Source: Stutzerimonas nitrititolerans (lineage in GTDB: Bacteria; Pseudomonadota; Gammaproteobacteria; Pseudomonadales; Pseudomonadaceae). From it: a stretch of 64,000 nucleotides of DNA. The stretch covers positions 1 to 64,000 of the forward strand of contig NZ_RFFL01000001.1 of the NCBI RefSeq assembly GCF_003696285.1, read 5' to 3'. A model generated the notes under the pieces. That model saw only the letters and a program-made list of their open reading frames with translations. It made no database searches and had not been told where the DNA came from. The position numbers and the translations under genes were made by a program. Shown here piece after piece: positions 27,693-38,600 of the stretch; positions within the stretch are counted from its first letter, which is position 1, and each line of letters opens with the position of its first letter.

Positions 27693-27908
27693 TCAGAGCT
27701 TGGCGATGGATACCTCCGTGGATTTCACGAAGGCGATCACCTCGCTGCCGACATCCAGCTCCAGCTCGCGCACCGAGCGGGTGGTGATCACCGAAGTGAC
27801 GATGCCGGCGGCGGTCTGCACGTCGATCTCCGACAGCACGTCGCCGAGGACGATTTCCTTGATGGTGCCCTTGAACTGGTTGCGGACGTTGATGGCCTTG
27901 ATGGTCAT
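27693..27908 (-). CDS. ssuF: Molbindin-like protein SsuF
   Basis: A 71-residue single TOBE/Mop domain (MTIKAINVRNQFKGTIKEI ... VTSVITTRSVRELELDVGSEVIAFVKSTEVSI). This is the size and form of SsuF, the last gene of pseudomonad ssu operons, needed for growth on aromatic sulfate esters and some sulfonates. It starts 22 bp after ssuB ends. Confidence 0.9.
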   Translation of the reverse strand: MTIKAINVRNQFKGTIKEIVLGDVLSEIDVQTAAGIVTSVITTRSVRELELDVGSEVIAFVKSTEVSIAKL

Positions 27909-27930
27909 GGCATTCTCCTGATGAGCTTGC

Positions 27931-28731
27931 TTAAAGCGCCCAGCGCAACTGCGTGGGCAAGGGGTTGACGGGTTCGGGACGTTCGGCGAGCGGCGGGCGT
28001 TGCAGCACGCGGTCGAGTACCCGGGCTTCCAGCGCGGCCAATGTGGCCGAGCCGCGGTTGCGTGGGCGCGGCAGGTCCACGGCGAGGTCGAGGCCGATGG
28101 CGCCGTCCTCGATGAGGATCACCCGGTCGGCCACCGCCACCGCTTCGCTGACATCGTGGGTGACCAGCAGCACGCTGAAGCCATGCTGCAGCCAGAGCCG
28201 CTCGATCAGTTGCTGCATCTCGATGCGGGTCAGCGCATCCAGCGCCCCCAAGGGTTCGTCCAGCAGCAACAGGCGCGGCTGGTGGATCAGTGCGCGGGCC
28301 AGCGCCACGCGCTGTTTCTGCCCGCCGGACAAGGCCGCCGGCCACTCGTTGGCGCGTTCGGCCAGGCCGACCTCGGCCAGCGCCTGATCGGCCCGTGGCC
28401 GCCAGTCGCCGACCAGGCCCAGGCCGACGTTGTCGATCACCCGCTTCCAGGGCAGCAGGCGCGCGTCCTGGAACATCAGCCGCACCTCGTCGCGGTTGTC
28501 CGCCAGGCGCTCGCCGGCGCTGTCGATGGCGCCCCGGCTCGGCTGGTCCAGCCCGGCCAGCAGGCGCAGCAGGGTGCTCTTGCCGCAACCGCTGCGGCCG
28601 ACCACGGCGACGAACTGGCCGGCCGGAATCTGCAGGTCGATGCCCTGAAGCACCTCGCGTTCGCCGAAGGCCTTGCCGATGCCTTCGATGGCCAGAGGAA
28701 TGCCCTGGCGAATGCTGTGCAGCGCGGTCAT
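27931..28731 (-). CDS. ssuB: Aliphatic sulfonate ABC transporter ATPase SsuB
   Basis: A 266-residue ABC ATPase. Walker [12 protein letters not shown] (about 47), Q-loop [11 protein letters not shown], signature [15 protein letters not shown], Walker [13 protein letters not shown] and H-loop [11 protein letters not shown]. Its ATG overlaps the ssuC stop by 4 bases. It energises sulfonate import through SsuC. Confidence 0.95.
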   Translation of the reverse strand: MTALHSIRQGIPLAIEGIGKAFGEREVLQGIDLQIPAGQFVAVVGRSGCGKSTLLRLLAGLDQPSRGAIDSAGERLADNRDEVRLMFQDARLLPWKRVIDNVGLGLVGDWRPRADQALAEVGLAERANEWPAALSGGQKQRVALARALIHQPRLLLLDEPLGALDALTRIEMQQLIERLWLQHGFSVLLVTHDVSEAVAVADRVILIEDGAIGLDLAVDLPRPRNRGSATLAALEARVLDRVLQRPPLAERPEPVNPLPTQLRWAL

Positions 28732-29519
28732 TGTGCACCTCCCTTGACCTGGTAGGCCGGGTGCCAGCGCAGCCAGGCACGTTCCAGCCCACGGGCGGCG
28801 ACGTCGGCCAGCTTGCCGAGTACCGCGTAGAGCAGGATTGCCAGCACCACCACGTCGGTCTGCAGGAACTCGCGGGCGTTCATCGCCAGGTAGCCGATGC
28901 CGGAGCTGGCGGAAATGGTTTCAGCGACGATCAGCGTCAGCCACATAAAGCCCAGGGCGAAACGCACGCCGACCAGGATCGACGGCAGCGCGCCGGGCAG
29001 GATCACCTGGCGGAACAGGGCGAAGCCGGACAGCCCGTAGCTGCGCGCCATCTCCACCAGCGCCGGGTCGACGTTGCGGATGCCGTGATAGGTGTTCAGG
29101 TAGATCGGAAACAGCGTGCCGAGGGCGACCAGGAAGATCTTCGCGCTCTCGTCGATGCCGAACCAGAGGATCACCAGCGGGATCAGCGCCAGGTGCGGCA
29201 CGTTGCGGATCATCTGCACCGAGCTGTCGAGCAGGCGTTCGCCCCATTTCGACAGGCCGGTGATAAAGCCCAGCAGCAGGCCAAGGCCGCCGCCGATGGC
29301 GAAGCCGATGCCGGCGCGCCAGCCGCTGATGGCCAGGTGCGTCCAAATCTCGCCGCTGCGCAGCAGCTCCCAGCCGGCACCGAGTACCGCACTCGGCGCC
29401 GGCATGATGCGCGTGGACAGCAGCCCGAAGACCACCGCCCCCTGCCAGGCCAGCAGCAGCGCCACGGGCAAGGCCCAGGGCGCCAGGCGCAGGGCGAGGT
29501 GTTTGATCGTGATGTTCAT
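28728..29519 (-). CDS. ssuC: Aliphatic sulfonate ABC permease SsuC
   Basis: A 263-residue inner-membrane permease with about six segments. The BPD-transport EAA loop is seen around [34 protein letters not shown]. Other family marks are [34 protein letters not shown]. Pairs with SsuB and SsuA. Confidence 0.95.
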   Translation of the reverse strand: MNITIKHLALRLAPWALPVALLLAWQGAVVFGLLSTRIMPAPSAVLGAGWELLRSGEIWTHLAISGWRAGIGFAIGGGLGLLLGFITGLSKWGERLLDSSVQMIRNVPHLALIPLVILWFGIDESAKIFLVALGTLFPIYLNTYHGIRNVDPALVEMARSYGLSGFALFRQVILPGALPSILVGVRFALGFMWLTLIVAETISASSGIGYLAMNAREFLQTDVVVLAILLYAVLGKLADVAARGLERAWLRWHPAYQVKGGAQ

Positions 29520-29637
29520 GCCCTACCTCGAATCATCGTTTGGTCTACCGGACAGGGCACCGATTGGTGCCTGCCTTCCTCGATAAGTGGCCACATCCCT
29601 GCGGCCTCGTGCGCTCCCTGCGCAACCCTTCCAGTCC

Positions 29638-29741
29638 GTAGGGTGGAAAACTCGCGCAGCGATTTTCCACGCGTACTGGGCATCGACTCCGTGTTAGTCC
29701 CCGCGCTTCTCCGCGTGGATGGCTTCGGCCATTCACCCTAC
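29638..29741. repeat. 105-bp GTAGGGTGG repeat, copy 1
   Basis: Inverted-ended unit (gtagggtggaaaactcgc ... ggccattcaccctac) with internal halves gattttccacgcgt and cgcgtggatggcttcggcc. An inverted copy with conserved ends and a different middle lies at 49900-50004. It fills most of the 249-bp gap between ssuD and ssuC inside the operon. Confidence 0.75.
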
Positions 29742-29768
29742 GTCTGGCCGGATGTTCCACGTGGAGCG

Positions 29769-30917
29769 TCAGCCGGCGGCGGCCGCCTTCGGCAGGATGT
29801 CGCTGGAGATCATTTCGCCGAACGGGCTGACGTAGCCGCGGCTTTCCGGGTGTTGCGGCTGGGCGACGTCCAGGTGCGGGAACAGCAGCTCGGCGACGCG
29901 ATAGCTCTCTTCCAGGTGCGGGTAGCCGGAGAAGACGAAAGTATCGATGCCGAGATCGGCGTATTCCCTGACCCGCGCCGCCACCGTCGGGCCGTCGCCG
30001 ACCAGAGCGGTGCCGGCGCCGCCGCGCACCAGACCGACCCCGGCCCAGAGGTTGGGGGCGACGACGAGCTTGTCGCGGCGTCCGCCATGCAGCGCCGCCA
30101 TGCGCTGCTGGCCGACCGAGTCGAAGCGCGCCAGCGAAGCCTGGGCCTTGGCGATGGTGTCGTCGTCCAGGTGGCTGATCAGGCGGTCGGCGGCGGCCCA
30201 GGCTTCTTCGTTGGTTTCGCGCACGATCACATGCAGACGGATGCCGAAGCGCACTGTGCGGCCCTGCCTGGCAGCGCGGGTGCGCACGTCGGCGATCTTC
30301 TCGGCCACGGCTTCCAGCGGCTCACCCCAAGTCAGGTACAGCTCCACCTGTTCGGCGGCCAGCTCATGGGCGGCTTCCGACGAGCCGCCGAAATACAGCG
30401 GCGGGCGCGGCTGCTGCACTGGCGGGTAGAGCAGTTTGGCGCCCTTGACCTGGATGTGCTTGCCGGCGTAATCCACCGTCTCGCCCTCCAGCACCCGGCG
30501 CCAGATGCGGGTGAATTCGACGGCGGCTTCGTAGCGTTCGGCATGGCTCAGATTGAGGCCGTCGGCTGCCAGTTCGTCCGGGTCGCCGCCGGTGACCAGG
30601 TTGAACAGCGCGCGACCGTTGGACAGCCGGTCCAGCGTCGCCGCCTGGCGCGCCGCCACGGTGGGCGAGATGATGCCCGGACGCAGGGCGACGAGGAATT
30701 TCAGTTGCTGCGTCAGCGGGATCAGCGAGGCGGCCACCAGCCAGGAGTCCTCGCAGGAACGGCCGGTGGGGATCAGCACGCCGCCGAAACCGAGGCGGTC
30801 GGCGGCCTGGGCGATCTGCGTGAGGTAGCCGTGGTCGACGGCGCGGGCGCCTTCGGCGGTGCCCAGGTATTTGCCGTCGCCGTGGGTGGGCAGGAACCAG
30901 AAGATATTCAGACTCAT
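29769..30917 (-). CDS. ssuD: FMNH2-dependent alkanesulfonate monooxygenase SsuD
   Basis: Desulfonates alkanesulfonates to aldehyde and sulfite with FMNH2 from SsuE. 382 residues, as expected. Starts [20 protein letters not shown]; also [15 protein letters not shown] (active-site Cys), [21 protein letters not shown] and [23 protein letters not shown]. Luciferase-like fold. In operon with ssuA upstream and ssuC downstream. Confidence 0.96.
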   Translation of the reverse strand: MSLNIFWFLPTHGDGKYLGTAEGARAVDHGYLTQIAQAADRLGFGGVLIPTGRSCEDSWLVAASLIPLTQQLKFLVALRPGIISPTVAARQAATLDRLSNGRALFNLVTGGDPDELAADGLNLSHAERYEAAVEFTRIWRRVLEGETVDYAGKHIQVKGAKLLYPPVQQPRPPLYFGGSSEAAHELAAEQVELYLTWGEPLEAVAEKIADVRTRAARQGRTVRFGIRLHVIVRETNEEAWAAADRLISHLDDDTIAKAQASLARFDSVGQQRMAALHGGRRDKLVVAPNLWAGVGLVRGGAGTALVGDGPTVAARVREYADLGIDTFVFSGYPHLEESYRVAELLFPHLDVAQPQHPESRGYVSPFGEMISSDILPKAAAAG

Positions 30918-31001
30918 GAAAAATGCTCCGTGTGCGGTGCAGCGCGGCAGACGGGTGTCCGCCGCGCCGGGGAAGTCGCTGTCGCTTACTCGGGGTACGG
31001 G

Positions 31002-31985
31002 TTATTCGGGGTGCTGGGCGATGGTCTTGGGCGGCGTCCAGATCACGTCACCGATGGCGAGCTTCTTCGGAATCAGCCTGAGCGCGGTGAAGGTGTCGGC
31101 GATGTCCTGCTGGGCGCGCACCACCGCCGGGGTGATCGGCCTGGCGCCGTAGCCCTGGCGAATCACCGCCTTGCGGGTGATCGCGCTGGACAGGCCCAGC
31201 AGCGGTGCCACCTGGGCCGTGGCCTCGTCCGGGTTGGCTTCGACCCAGGTGCCGATATCGCGGATCTCGTCGATGAGGGTGGTGATCACCCGCGGGTGGT
31301 TTTCGGCGAAGGGCCGTGCCGCCAGGTAGAACTGGTGATTGCTGACCAGGCCCTGGCCGTCGCGCAGGGTACGGGCCTGCAGCTGCTCTTCGGCGGCGGC
31401 CTGGAAGGGGTCCCAGATCACCCAGGCATCGACGCTGCCGCGCTCGAACGCGGCGCGCGCATCGGCCGGCGGCAGGTAGACCGGCTGGATATCGCTGTAC
31501 TCCAGCCCGGCCGATTCCAGCGCGCGCACCAGCAGGTAATGCACGTTGGATCCCTTGTTCAGCGCGATCTTCTTGCCCTTGAGCTCGGCCAGCGAGCGGA
31601 TCGGCGAATCCTTCGGCAGCAGGATCGCCTCGCCGGAAGGTGCCGGCGGCTCATGCGCCACGTAGAGCAGGTCGGCGCCGGCGGCCTGAGCGAACACCGG
31701 TGGTGTCTCGCCGGTGACGCCGAAGTCGATGGAGCCGACGTTGAGCCCTTCCAGTAGCTGCGGGCCGCCGGGGAATTCGGTCCAGCGTACCTCGAAGCCC
31801 TGATCGGCCAGGCGTGTCTCCAGCGTGCCGCGGGCCTTGAGCAGCACCAGCGTGCCGTATTTCTGATAGCCGATCCGCAGAACATTGTCCTGCTTCGATT
31901 GAGCATGTACCTGGGTGATGGCGCCGAAGGAAATGGCCGCGGCAAACAGGGCGACCAGTCCTCGACGCAAGGTGTGGGTGCGCAT
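31002..31985 (-). CDS. ssuA: Sulfonate-binding periplasmic protein SsuA
   Basis: A 327-residue ABC solute-binding protein. Sec signal to about residue 29 (LFAAAISFGAITQVHAQ), then LRIGYQKYGTLVLLKARGTLE, FPGGPQLLEGLNVGSIDFGVTGETPP and AWVIWDPFQAAAEE, which fit the SsuA family. It delivers sulfonates to SsuBC. Confidence 0.95.
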   Translation of the reverse strand: MRTHTLRRGLVALFAAAISFGAITQVHAQSKQDNVLRIGYQKYGTLVLLKARGTLETRLADQGFEVRWTEFPGGPQLLEGLNVGSIDFGVTGETPPVFAQAAGADLLYVAHEPPAPSGEAILLPKDSPIRSLAELKGKKIALNKGSNVHYLLVRALESAGLEYSDIQPVYLPPADARAAFERGSVDAWVIWDPFQAAAEEQLQARTLRDGQGLVSNHQFYLAARPFAENHPRVITTLIDEIRDIGTWVEANPDEATAQVAPLLGLSSAITRKAVIRQGYGARPITPAVVRAQQDIADTFTALRLIPKKLAIGDVIWTPPKTIAQHPE

Positions 31986-32058
31986 GGCACTCTCCTTTGC
32001 AGTCTGGATTTGGAATTACGGCCTGCTTGCCCGTTGGCGGGCGAGTAAGGCTTTTTTT

Positions 32059-32148
32059 AGCGGCAAGCTACAAGCTTCAAGCGGCAAGTAAAGGCCCCCG
32101 CCGGGCTTCAGCTTTTAACTTGCAGCTTGTGGCTTGAAGCTTGCCGCT
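32059..32148. repeat. Imperfect inverted repeat within ssu operon
   Basis: Arms agcggcaagctacaagcttc... (32059-32090) and ...gaagcttgccgct (32114-32148) pair over about 34 bases with few mismatches around a short centre, giving a long hairpin in the ssuE-ssuA gap. This resembles a common intergenic repeat of pseudomonads. Confidence 0.75.
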
Positions 32149-32151
32149 GCT

Positions 32152-32745
32152 TTAAATGCTCCAGCGTGCGCTGGTCAAACGTTCGTGCAGCAATTGCGGA
32201 TCGTGCGGCGGCTGCCGGCGCGCCAGTGCCGCAGACAGCTGCTGCAGCGATTCCTCCAGGCGCTCCTGCAGCTCGGGCGCCAGGCTGGCCGGGCGTCCGG
32301 CTTCGGCATAACCGATCTGCGCATCGACGGCGTACACGCCGTGCAGCATTTCCTGCGCCTTGAGCGCGGTCAGCACCGGCTTGAGCGCATAATCCACCGC
32401 CAGCATGTGCGCCACGCTGCCACCCGAAGCCATCGGCAACACCACCTTGTGCGCCAGGGCGCGCTCGGGCAGCAGGTCCAGCAGCGTCTTCAGCGCCCCG
32501 GCGAAGGACGCCTTGTACACCGGCGTGGCGATGAGCAGCCCATCGGCCGCTTCGACATGCTCAATGAAGCGCTGCACCAGCGGGCTGTCGAAACGGCCGT
32601 GCAGCAGGTCCTGGGCATCGAAGTCACGCACGCCGTAGCGCACCAGCTCGACACCGCGCCGCTGCAACCAGTCGCCGGCGATATCCAGCAGAACGCCGGA
32701 GCGCGAGCGCTGGCTGGGACTACCGGCGAGAGAGACGACCAACAT
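32152..32745 (-). CDS. ssuE: NAD(P)H-dependent FMN reductase SsuE
   Basis: A 197-residue flavodoxin-like reductase that supplies FMNH2 to SsuD. FMN loop [17 protein letters not shown] (about 4-20), [20 protein letters not shown] and [26 protein letters not shown]. Second gene of the operon, 21 bp after lsfA. Confidence 0.95.
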   Translation of the reverse strand: MLVVSLAGSPSQRSRSGVLLDIAGDWLQRRGVELVRYGVRDFDAQDLLHGRFDSPLVQRFIEHVEAADGLLIATPVYKASFAGALKTLLDLLPERALAHKVVLPMASGGSVAHMLAVDYALKPVLTALKAQEMLHGVYAVDAQIGYAEAGRPASLAPELQERLEESLQQLSAALARRQPPHDPQLLHERLTSARWSI

Positions 32746-32766
32746 GGGCGCTATCCTTCTGCTCGC

Positions 32767-33405
32767 TCAACGGTTGGGCTGCGGCGTCAGGCGCAGGTAC
32801 GGCTTCACCGCACGGTAGCCCTTGGGGAAGCGCCGCTGGATTTCTTCCTCGTCCTTGAGCGACGGCACGATCACCACCTCGTCGCCGACCTGCCAGTTGG
32901 CCGGGGTGGCGACCTTGTGCTCGTCGGTCAGCTGCAGCGAATCGATCACCCGCAGGATCTCGTTGAAGTTGCGCCCGGTGCTCGCCGGGTAGGTGATGGT
33001 CAGGCGCACCTTCTTGTTCGGGTCGATGACGAACAGCGAGCGCACGGTCAGGGTGTCGTTGGCATTGGGGTGGATCAGGTCGTACAGCTCGGACACCTTG
33101 CGGTCGGCATCGGCCAGGATCGGGAAATTCACCGCGGTGCTCTGCGTCTCGTTGATGTCGTCGATCCACTTGATGTGCGAATCCACCGGGTCCACCGACA
33201 GGGCGATGGCCTTGACGTTGCGCTGGGCGAACTGGTCCTTGAGCTTGGCGGTGAAGCCCAGCTCCGTGGTGCACACAGGGGTGAAGTCGGCGGGATGCGA
33301 GAACAGCACGCCCCAGCTATCGCCGAGCCATTCGTGGAAACGGATGCGGCCTTCGTTGGAATCCTGTTCGAAGTCGGGGGCGATGTCGCCGAGACGGATG
33401 CTCAT
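32767..33405 (-). CDS. lsfA: 1-Cys peroxiredoxin LsfA
   Basis: A 212-residue PRDX6-type peroxiredoxin. The peroxidatic Cys lies in FSHPADFTPVCTTELGF (about 45), and the C-terminal PRDX6 arm has TYPASTGRNFNEILRVIDSLQ. LsfA heads sulfonate operons in Pseudomonas and is sulfur-starvation induced. The A+T-rich stretch at about 33440-33500 upstream probably holds the operon promoter. Confidence 0.94.
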   Translation of the reverse strand: MSIRLGDIAPDFEQDSNEGRIRFHEWLGDSWGVLFSHPADFTPVCTTELGFTAKLKDQFAQRNVKAIALSVDPVDSHIKWIDDINETQSTAVNFPILADADRKVSELYDLIHPNANDTLTVRSLFVIDPNKKVRLTITYPASTGRNFNEILRVIDSLQLTDEHKVATPANWQVGDEVVIVPSLKDEEEIQRRFPKGYRAVKPYLRLTPQPNR

Positions 33406-33709
33406 GGTGGTGCTCCTTGAGAGGGTTGTCGGCGATCACTATGTTCAGAAACGATCTAAATTAAAAAGAATAAATAACAATTAATTTATAACTCTGGCGA
33501 ATATAAAGGGCGTCAAACCTTGATCATCGTCAAAGTCGAGCAGGGGTATGGCGGCAGCACATTGGTAAGGCATTCTGTCCGCGATGATCACAAATTGCAT
33601 TTGTTAATCATTCTCATTAGTATCCTTCGCCTGACCAATCCAACGACTTTTCAGCCAGCCAGGGTGCGATGCCCGAGCCAGCCAGTCTCATTCTTTCCTG
33701 GGGGTGAAC
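33406..33709. promoter_or_regulatory. Divergent promoter region lsfA-ssu / hmu-like operon
   Basis: A gap of about 300 bases. The lsfA side is strongly A+T-rich (about 33446-33500), fitting a CysB-type promoter; the receptor side holds a Fur-like box. No gene. Confidence 0.6.
33597..33615 (+). promoter_or_regulatory. Fur-box-like site
   Basis: gcatttgttaatcattctc matches the 19-bp Fur consensus at 13 positions, with the right half TAATCATTCTC especially good and followed by another ATT-type hexamer. It lies 95 bp before the receptor ATG, suggesting iron repression of the whole downstream set. Confidence 0.65.
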
Positions 33710-35626
33710 ATGCGCAGGCACGCGCTGGCAATGGCATGCATCATGGTTTCTCCGGCGGCGCTGGCCGCTGGCACGACCGAACTCAACCCGATGGTGGTCA
33801 CTGCCACCCGTAGCTCGCAGTCCCTGGCCGATGCCCCGGCGGCGATGACCGTCATCACCGCCGAGCAGATCAAGGCGCGCGGCGCCACCAACCTGCTCGA
33901 AGCGCTGCGCGGCACGCCCGGCATCAGCCTCAATGGGCGACAGGTCGGCGGGCGCAAGACCCTCAGCATTCGCGGCGCCGAGGACCGCCACACCCTGGTG
34001 CTGATCGATGGCCGGCGCATTTCCTCCACCGACGACACCATCGGCCACTCCGACTACCAGTACGGCTGGGTCGGCATCGAGCAGATCGAGCGCATCGAGG
34101 TGGTGCGCGGGCCGATGTCGGCACTGTACGGTTCGGAAGCCATCGGCGGGGTGATCAATATCATCACGCGCCAGGCGCAGCCCGAATGGCATGGCGGCGT
34201 GACCCTGCGCGGCGAAGTGGGCGACGGCGATACCGGCAATGGTCACCGCCTGGCCGCACGGGCATCCGGGCCGTTGGCCGAAGGCCTGAACCTGGCGCTG
34301 AGCGTCGAGGAAGTGCGCCGCGAATCGACGCCCTGGGAGCAGGACTCGCGCGTGTCCGAAGTGGAAGGCCAGGACCGCCAAACCGGCAGCCTCGGGCTGA
34401 GCTACAGCCCGATTCAGGGCCAGACGCTGAAGCTGGACATGCTGCGCAGCGACGAAACCCGCGACCGCGAACAGCAGTACGCCTACTACGCGCGACCCTA
34501 TTATCTGGACACCTACGAGCTGGATCGACGCCAGGATTCGCTGGCCTGGAACGCCGACTGGGGCGCGTTGCAGTCGCAGCTGCGTTTCACCCGCTCGGAG
34601 TTCGATGTCACCAACAAGCGCACCCAGAATCTGGCGCCGACCCGCCCGCAGTCGCTGCGCGACGACGTCTGGGACACCAGCCTGAACTTCCATCTCGGCG
34701 ACAGCCATGCCCTGACGGTCGGTGGCGAGCATCGTGACGAACGCCTGGAGAACGCCGGCCTGATCGGCGGCTCCGATTCGGTGGTGCATCAGGCGGTGTT
34801 CATCCAGGACGAAATCGCCTTGGGCCAGGACTGGGCGCTGACCCTCGGCGCGCGCCTGGACGATCACGAGATCTTCGGCCGCGAAACCAGTCCGCGCGCC
34901 TGGCTGGTCTGGCGCGCCACGCCGGAGCTGACCTTCAAGGCCGGCTACGGCGAGGCCTTCCGCGCGCCGACCCTGAAGCAGATCTCGCCCAACTACGTCG
35001 GCGCCGAAGGGCCGCATACCTTCCTCGGCAACGCCGATATCCAGCCGGAAACCAGCCGTTCCTTCGAGCTGGGCGTGGACTGGCACGACGAGCACAGCGT
35101 CTACACCGCCAACCTCTACCGCAACGAGATCGACGACCTGATCTATTACCGGCGCTTGCGCATGGAGCCGGGCATCCCGCCGCGCACCGTCTACCAGTAC
35201 GACAATATCGAGGAGGCCCGTATCGAGGGGCTGGAGCTCTCCGCGAGCAGGGCGCTGGGCTACGGACTGACGATCAATGCCACGCTGAACTGGATGGATG
35301 CGCGCGACGCCAAAACCGACGCCAGGCTCAACGGGCGTCCCGAATTCACCGCCACGCCAGCGCTGGAATGGAATACCGGCAAGTGGAATGCCTTGCTGCA
35401 ATGGGAATACATCGGCAAGCAGTACCTGGAAGGCGCGACCGGCCAGGAACGCGCGCCGGGCTACAACCTGATCAATGCCAGCCTCGGCTACCGGCTGCAG
35501 GAAAACCTCATGTTGCGCGGCGGCGTGCAGAACATCGGCGACTTGCGCCTGGAAGACAAATCCGAACTGTTCGGCTACGTCGAACAGGGCCGTACCGGCT
35601 GGCTGGCGGTGGAGGCCAGTTTCTGA
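33710..35626 (+). CDS. TonB-dependent receptor (HmuR-like, CirA/FepA type)
   Basis: A 638-residue outer-membrane receptor. Signal peptide to about residue 20 (MRRHALAMACIMVSPAALAA), plug domain (LADAPAAMTVITAEQIKARG; VDDTLVL-type ILIDGRRISS; RGPMSALYGSEAIGGVINI) and a 22-strand-type barrel. FRAPTLKQISPNYVG is seen near 420, then GNADIQPETSRSFELG, close to the FRAP/NPDL motifs of heme and catecholate receptors. ATG 33710 follows gggggtg; GTG 33704 is also possible. It is followed by a CobN-like gene with a 1-base overlap, suggesting it imports heme or another tetrapyrrole/metal chelate for that enzyme. Confidence 0.9.
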   Translation: MRRHALAMACIMVSPAALAAGTTELNPMVVTATRSSQSLADAPAAMTVITAEQIKARGATNLLEALRGTPGISLNGRQVGGRKTLSIRGAEDRHTLVLIDGRRISSTDDTIGHSDYQYGWVGIEQIERIEVVRGPMSALYGSEAIGGVINIITRQAQPEWHGGVTLRGEVGDGDTGNGHRLAARASGPLAEGLNLALSVEEVRRESTPWEQDSRVSEVEGQDRQTGSLGLSYSPIQGQTLKLDMLRSDETRDREQQYAYYARPYYLDTYELDRRQDSLAWNADWGALQSQLRFTRSEFDVTNKRTQNLAPTRPQSLRDDVWDTSLNFHLGDSHALTVGGEHRDERLENAGLIGGSDSVVHQAVFIQDEIALGQDWALTLGARLDDHEIFGRETSPRAWLVWRATPELTFKAGYGEAFRAPTLKQISPNYVGAEGPHTFLGNADIQPETSRSFELGVDWHDEHSVYTANLYRNEIDDLIYYRRLRMEPGIPPRTVYQYDNIEEARIEGLELSASRALGYGLTINATLNWMDARDAKTDARLNGRPEFTATPALEWNTGKWNALLQWEYIGKQYLEGATGQERAPGYNLINASLGYRLQENLMLRGGVQNIGDLRLEDKSELFGYVEQGRTGWLAVEASF

Positions 35627-38600
35627 TGCGTGAACTCGCCCTGCTTGGCAAAACGCTGATGCTGCTCGCCTGCGGTCTGCTGGCGATGAGCCTGTCGATG
35701 CGCATCCAGGCGCAGACCGAGCCGCCGAAGCGCCTGCTGTTCATCGCTGCCGCGCCGGTGCAGGCGGGCAAGTTCGAGCGTCTGAAACCGCTGGCCAGCG
35801 CCGCCGGTTTCGCCCTCGACTACCGCATGCTCGATGGCGCCAGCGGCATCCCGAGCATGGCCGAACTGAACGCCCAGGATATGCTGGTAATCGACGCGCC
35901 CTATGGCGCCGCGCTGGGCACCGTGCAGATGAGCCTGGGGCCGCTGCTCGATGCCGTGCAGGCGCCCTGGCTGTGGCTGCGCCGCGACGGCAGCCGTGGC
36001 CGGCAGGTGCCCGATGCGTTGATCGCCGATCTGGATCTGTATTACAGCAACGGCGGCGTGGCCAACTTCGACGGCTTCTTCTGTCGCCTCCAGGCGCAGT
36101 TCGCCGGTGAAGACGGCGCAGCCTGCCCCGCGCCGGATATCCATCCGCAGGCCGGCATCTATCATCCCCAGGCCAACGGGCGAATCTTCACCAGTCTGGA
36201 CGATTTCCTCGCCTGGAAGGGCGTCGAGTTGCGCCGCGAAGTGCCGCTGATCGGTGTGCTGTTCCACAAGGCCTATATGGACTCGGGGCTGACCGGCTTC
36301 GTCGACGATACGCTGCGGCGCATCGAGGCCGCCGGTGCCGTCGCCGTGCCGCTGTACACCACGGCGATGGGCAACGGCGAGATCACCACGCTGCTGAGCA
36401 GTGCCGGCCAGCCGCGCGCCGACGTGCTGATCAACATGCAGATCATGCTCAACGGCGCCGGGCGCAAGGCCGAGTTCGAGCAGCTCGGCATCCCGGTGCT
36501 GCAGGCCATGCCCTACCGGGGCGGCGAGCAGGCGGACTGGGAGGCCGATCCCAAGGGCCTCGATCCGCAGGACATTCCCTTCTACCTGGCGCAGCCGGAA
36601 TTCGCCGGGCTGATCGACCCGCTGTTCGCAGCCGCCACGCGCAAGGTCGACGGCGACATCGTCTCCATCGACCGCCAGCTGCAGGCGGTGGTCGGCAAGG
36701 CCCTGCGCCTGGCGCGCCTGCAACGGCTGCCCCACGAGGAAGTGAAGACGGTCATCCAGTTCTACAACTACCCGCCCGGCGAAAAGAACCTCGGTGCCTC
36801 CTTCCTCAACGTGCCGCGCAGCCTGGAGCGCCTGCTCGGCGGCTACGCCGAACGCGGCTACGACGTGGAGCAGATCGACGAGCAGCGGCTGATCGAGGAA
36901 CTGAGCGGCCTGCTGGCGCCCTTCTACCGCGACGGCAAGCTTGAGGAACTGCTGGCCAACGACCGCGCCGCGCGCCTGCCGCTGGAAAGCTACCAGGCCT
37001 GGTTCGACGGCCTGCCCGATAACGTGCGCCAGCCGATTCTCGAGCGCTGGGGCGAACCGCAACAGGCCGGGCTGTACCTGGCCGAGGCCGGTGCTTTCGC
37101 CATTCCGCGCCTGCAGCTGGGCAAGCAGGTCATCATGCCGCAACCGGCGCGTGGCGAGCGCTCCGGCGACCGCGAAAAGGCGCTCTACCACGACACCAAG
37201 GTGCCGCCATCGCATAGCTACCTGGCGGCCTACCTGTGGCTGCGCGAAGGCTTCGGCGCCGATGCGCTGGTGCATTTCGGCACCCATGGCACGGCCGAAT
37301 GGCAGCCGGGCAAGGAGCGCGGCCTGGACGTGCTGGAGGCGCCCTACCTGGTGCTCGGCGATCTGCCGGTGATCTACCCCTATATCGTGGATAACATCGG
37401 CGAAGCACTGCAAACCAAGCGCCGTGGCCGCGCGGTGACCATCAGCCACAACACGCCCTCGTTCGGCCCGGCGGGGCTGCATGGCCCGCTCAACGAACTG
37501 CACGATCTGCTGCACCAGTGGCTGAGCATGACCGAGGGCGAGGTGCGCAGCGCCACCGCCGCGCGCATCCGCGAACTGACCACGGAACTGAAGATCGACA
37601 AGGACATGGCCATCGACACGGCAGCCATCGACAGCGACTTCAGCGCCTTCGTCGAGTCCCTGCACGTGCAACTGCACGACCTGGCGCTGGAACAGCAGCC
37701 GCTGGGCCTGGCCCGCTTCGGCGTGCCGGCGGACAGCGACCTGCGCCTGCTCACCGTGCAGCAGATGCTCGGCAAGCCGCTGCTGGCCGCGCTGGCGCCG
37801 GAGGACCCGGAGGAACTGCTGCTGGTGGACTATGAAGAAATCCGCGCCACCCCGGTGTGGTCGCTGCTCGACAGCCATATCCGGCAGAACCAGCCCTGGA
37901 CGGGCGATGCGGCCATCGGCGAGTTGCTGGAGCGCGGCCGCGACCATTGGCAGAAGCTGGGCAACGACAGCGAGCTGGATGGCTACTTTGCCGCGTTGCA
38001 GGGCCGCCATGTGCCCAGTTCCTATGGTGGCGATCCGATCAAGAATCCCGAGAGCCTGCCCACCGGGCGCAACCTGTACGGCTTCGATCCCTCGCGCATT
38101 CCCACCCGCGAAGCCTGGGAAGCCGGCAAGCTCGCCGCCGAGCGGCTGATCGAGCAGCACCGCGAGGGCCACGGCGATTACCCGAGCAAGCTGGCCTTCA
38201 CCCTCTGGTCGGTGGAAACCATGCGCCACTTCGGCATGCTCGAAGCCCAGGTGCTGGCGGTGATGGGCTTCACGCCGCAGTGGGACGCCGCCGGACGGGT
38301 GATCGGCATCGAGGCGATTCCCGTTGCCGAGCTGGGTCGTCCGCGCATCGACGCGGTGATCTCTGCCACCGGCCTCTACCGCGACCAGTTTCCCAACGTG
38401 ATGCACTGGCTGGCCCAGGCCGCCGACCAGGCCAGCACGCTGGACGAACCGGACAACGTCATTGCCGCCAACAGCCGGCGCATCGAGCAGGCGCTGCTGC
38501 AACGCGGCTTGCCCGCCGCAGAAGCCTCGCTGGCGGCGCGCACGCGGATCTTCTCCTCCGAATCCGGCGCCTACAGCACCGGCCTGGAAGACGCCACGCT

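Noticed and set aside
28290..31757. A 1155-codon plus-strand frame opposite the ssu genes
   Set aside because: Shadow of ssuB-ssuC-ssuD-ssuA, which have catalytic motifs and operon overlaps on the minus strand.
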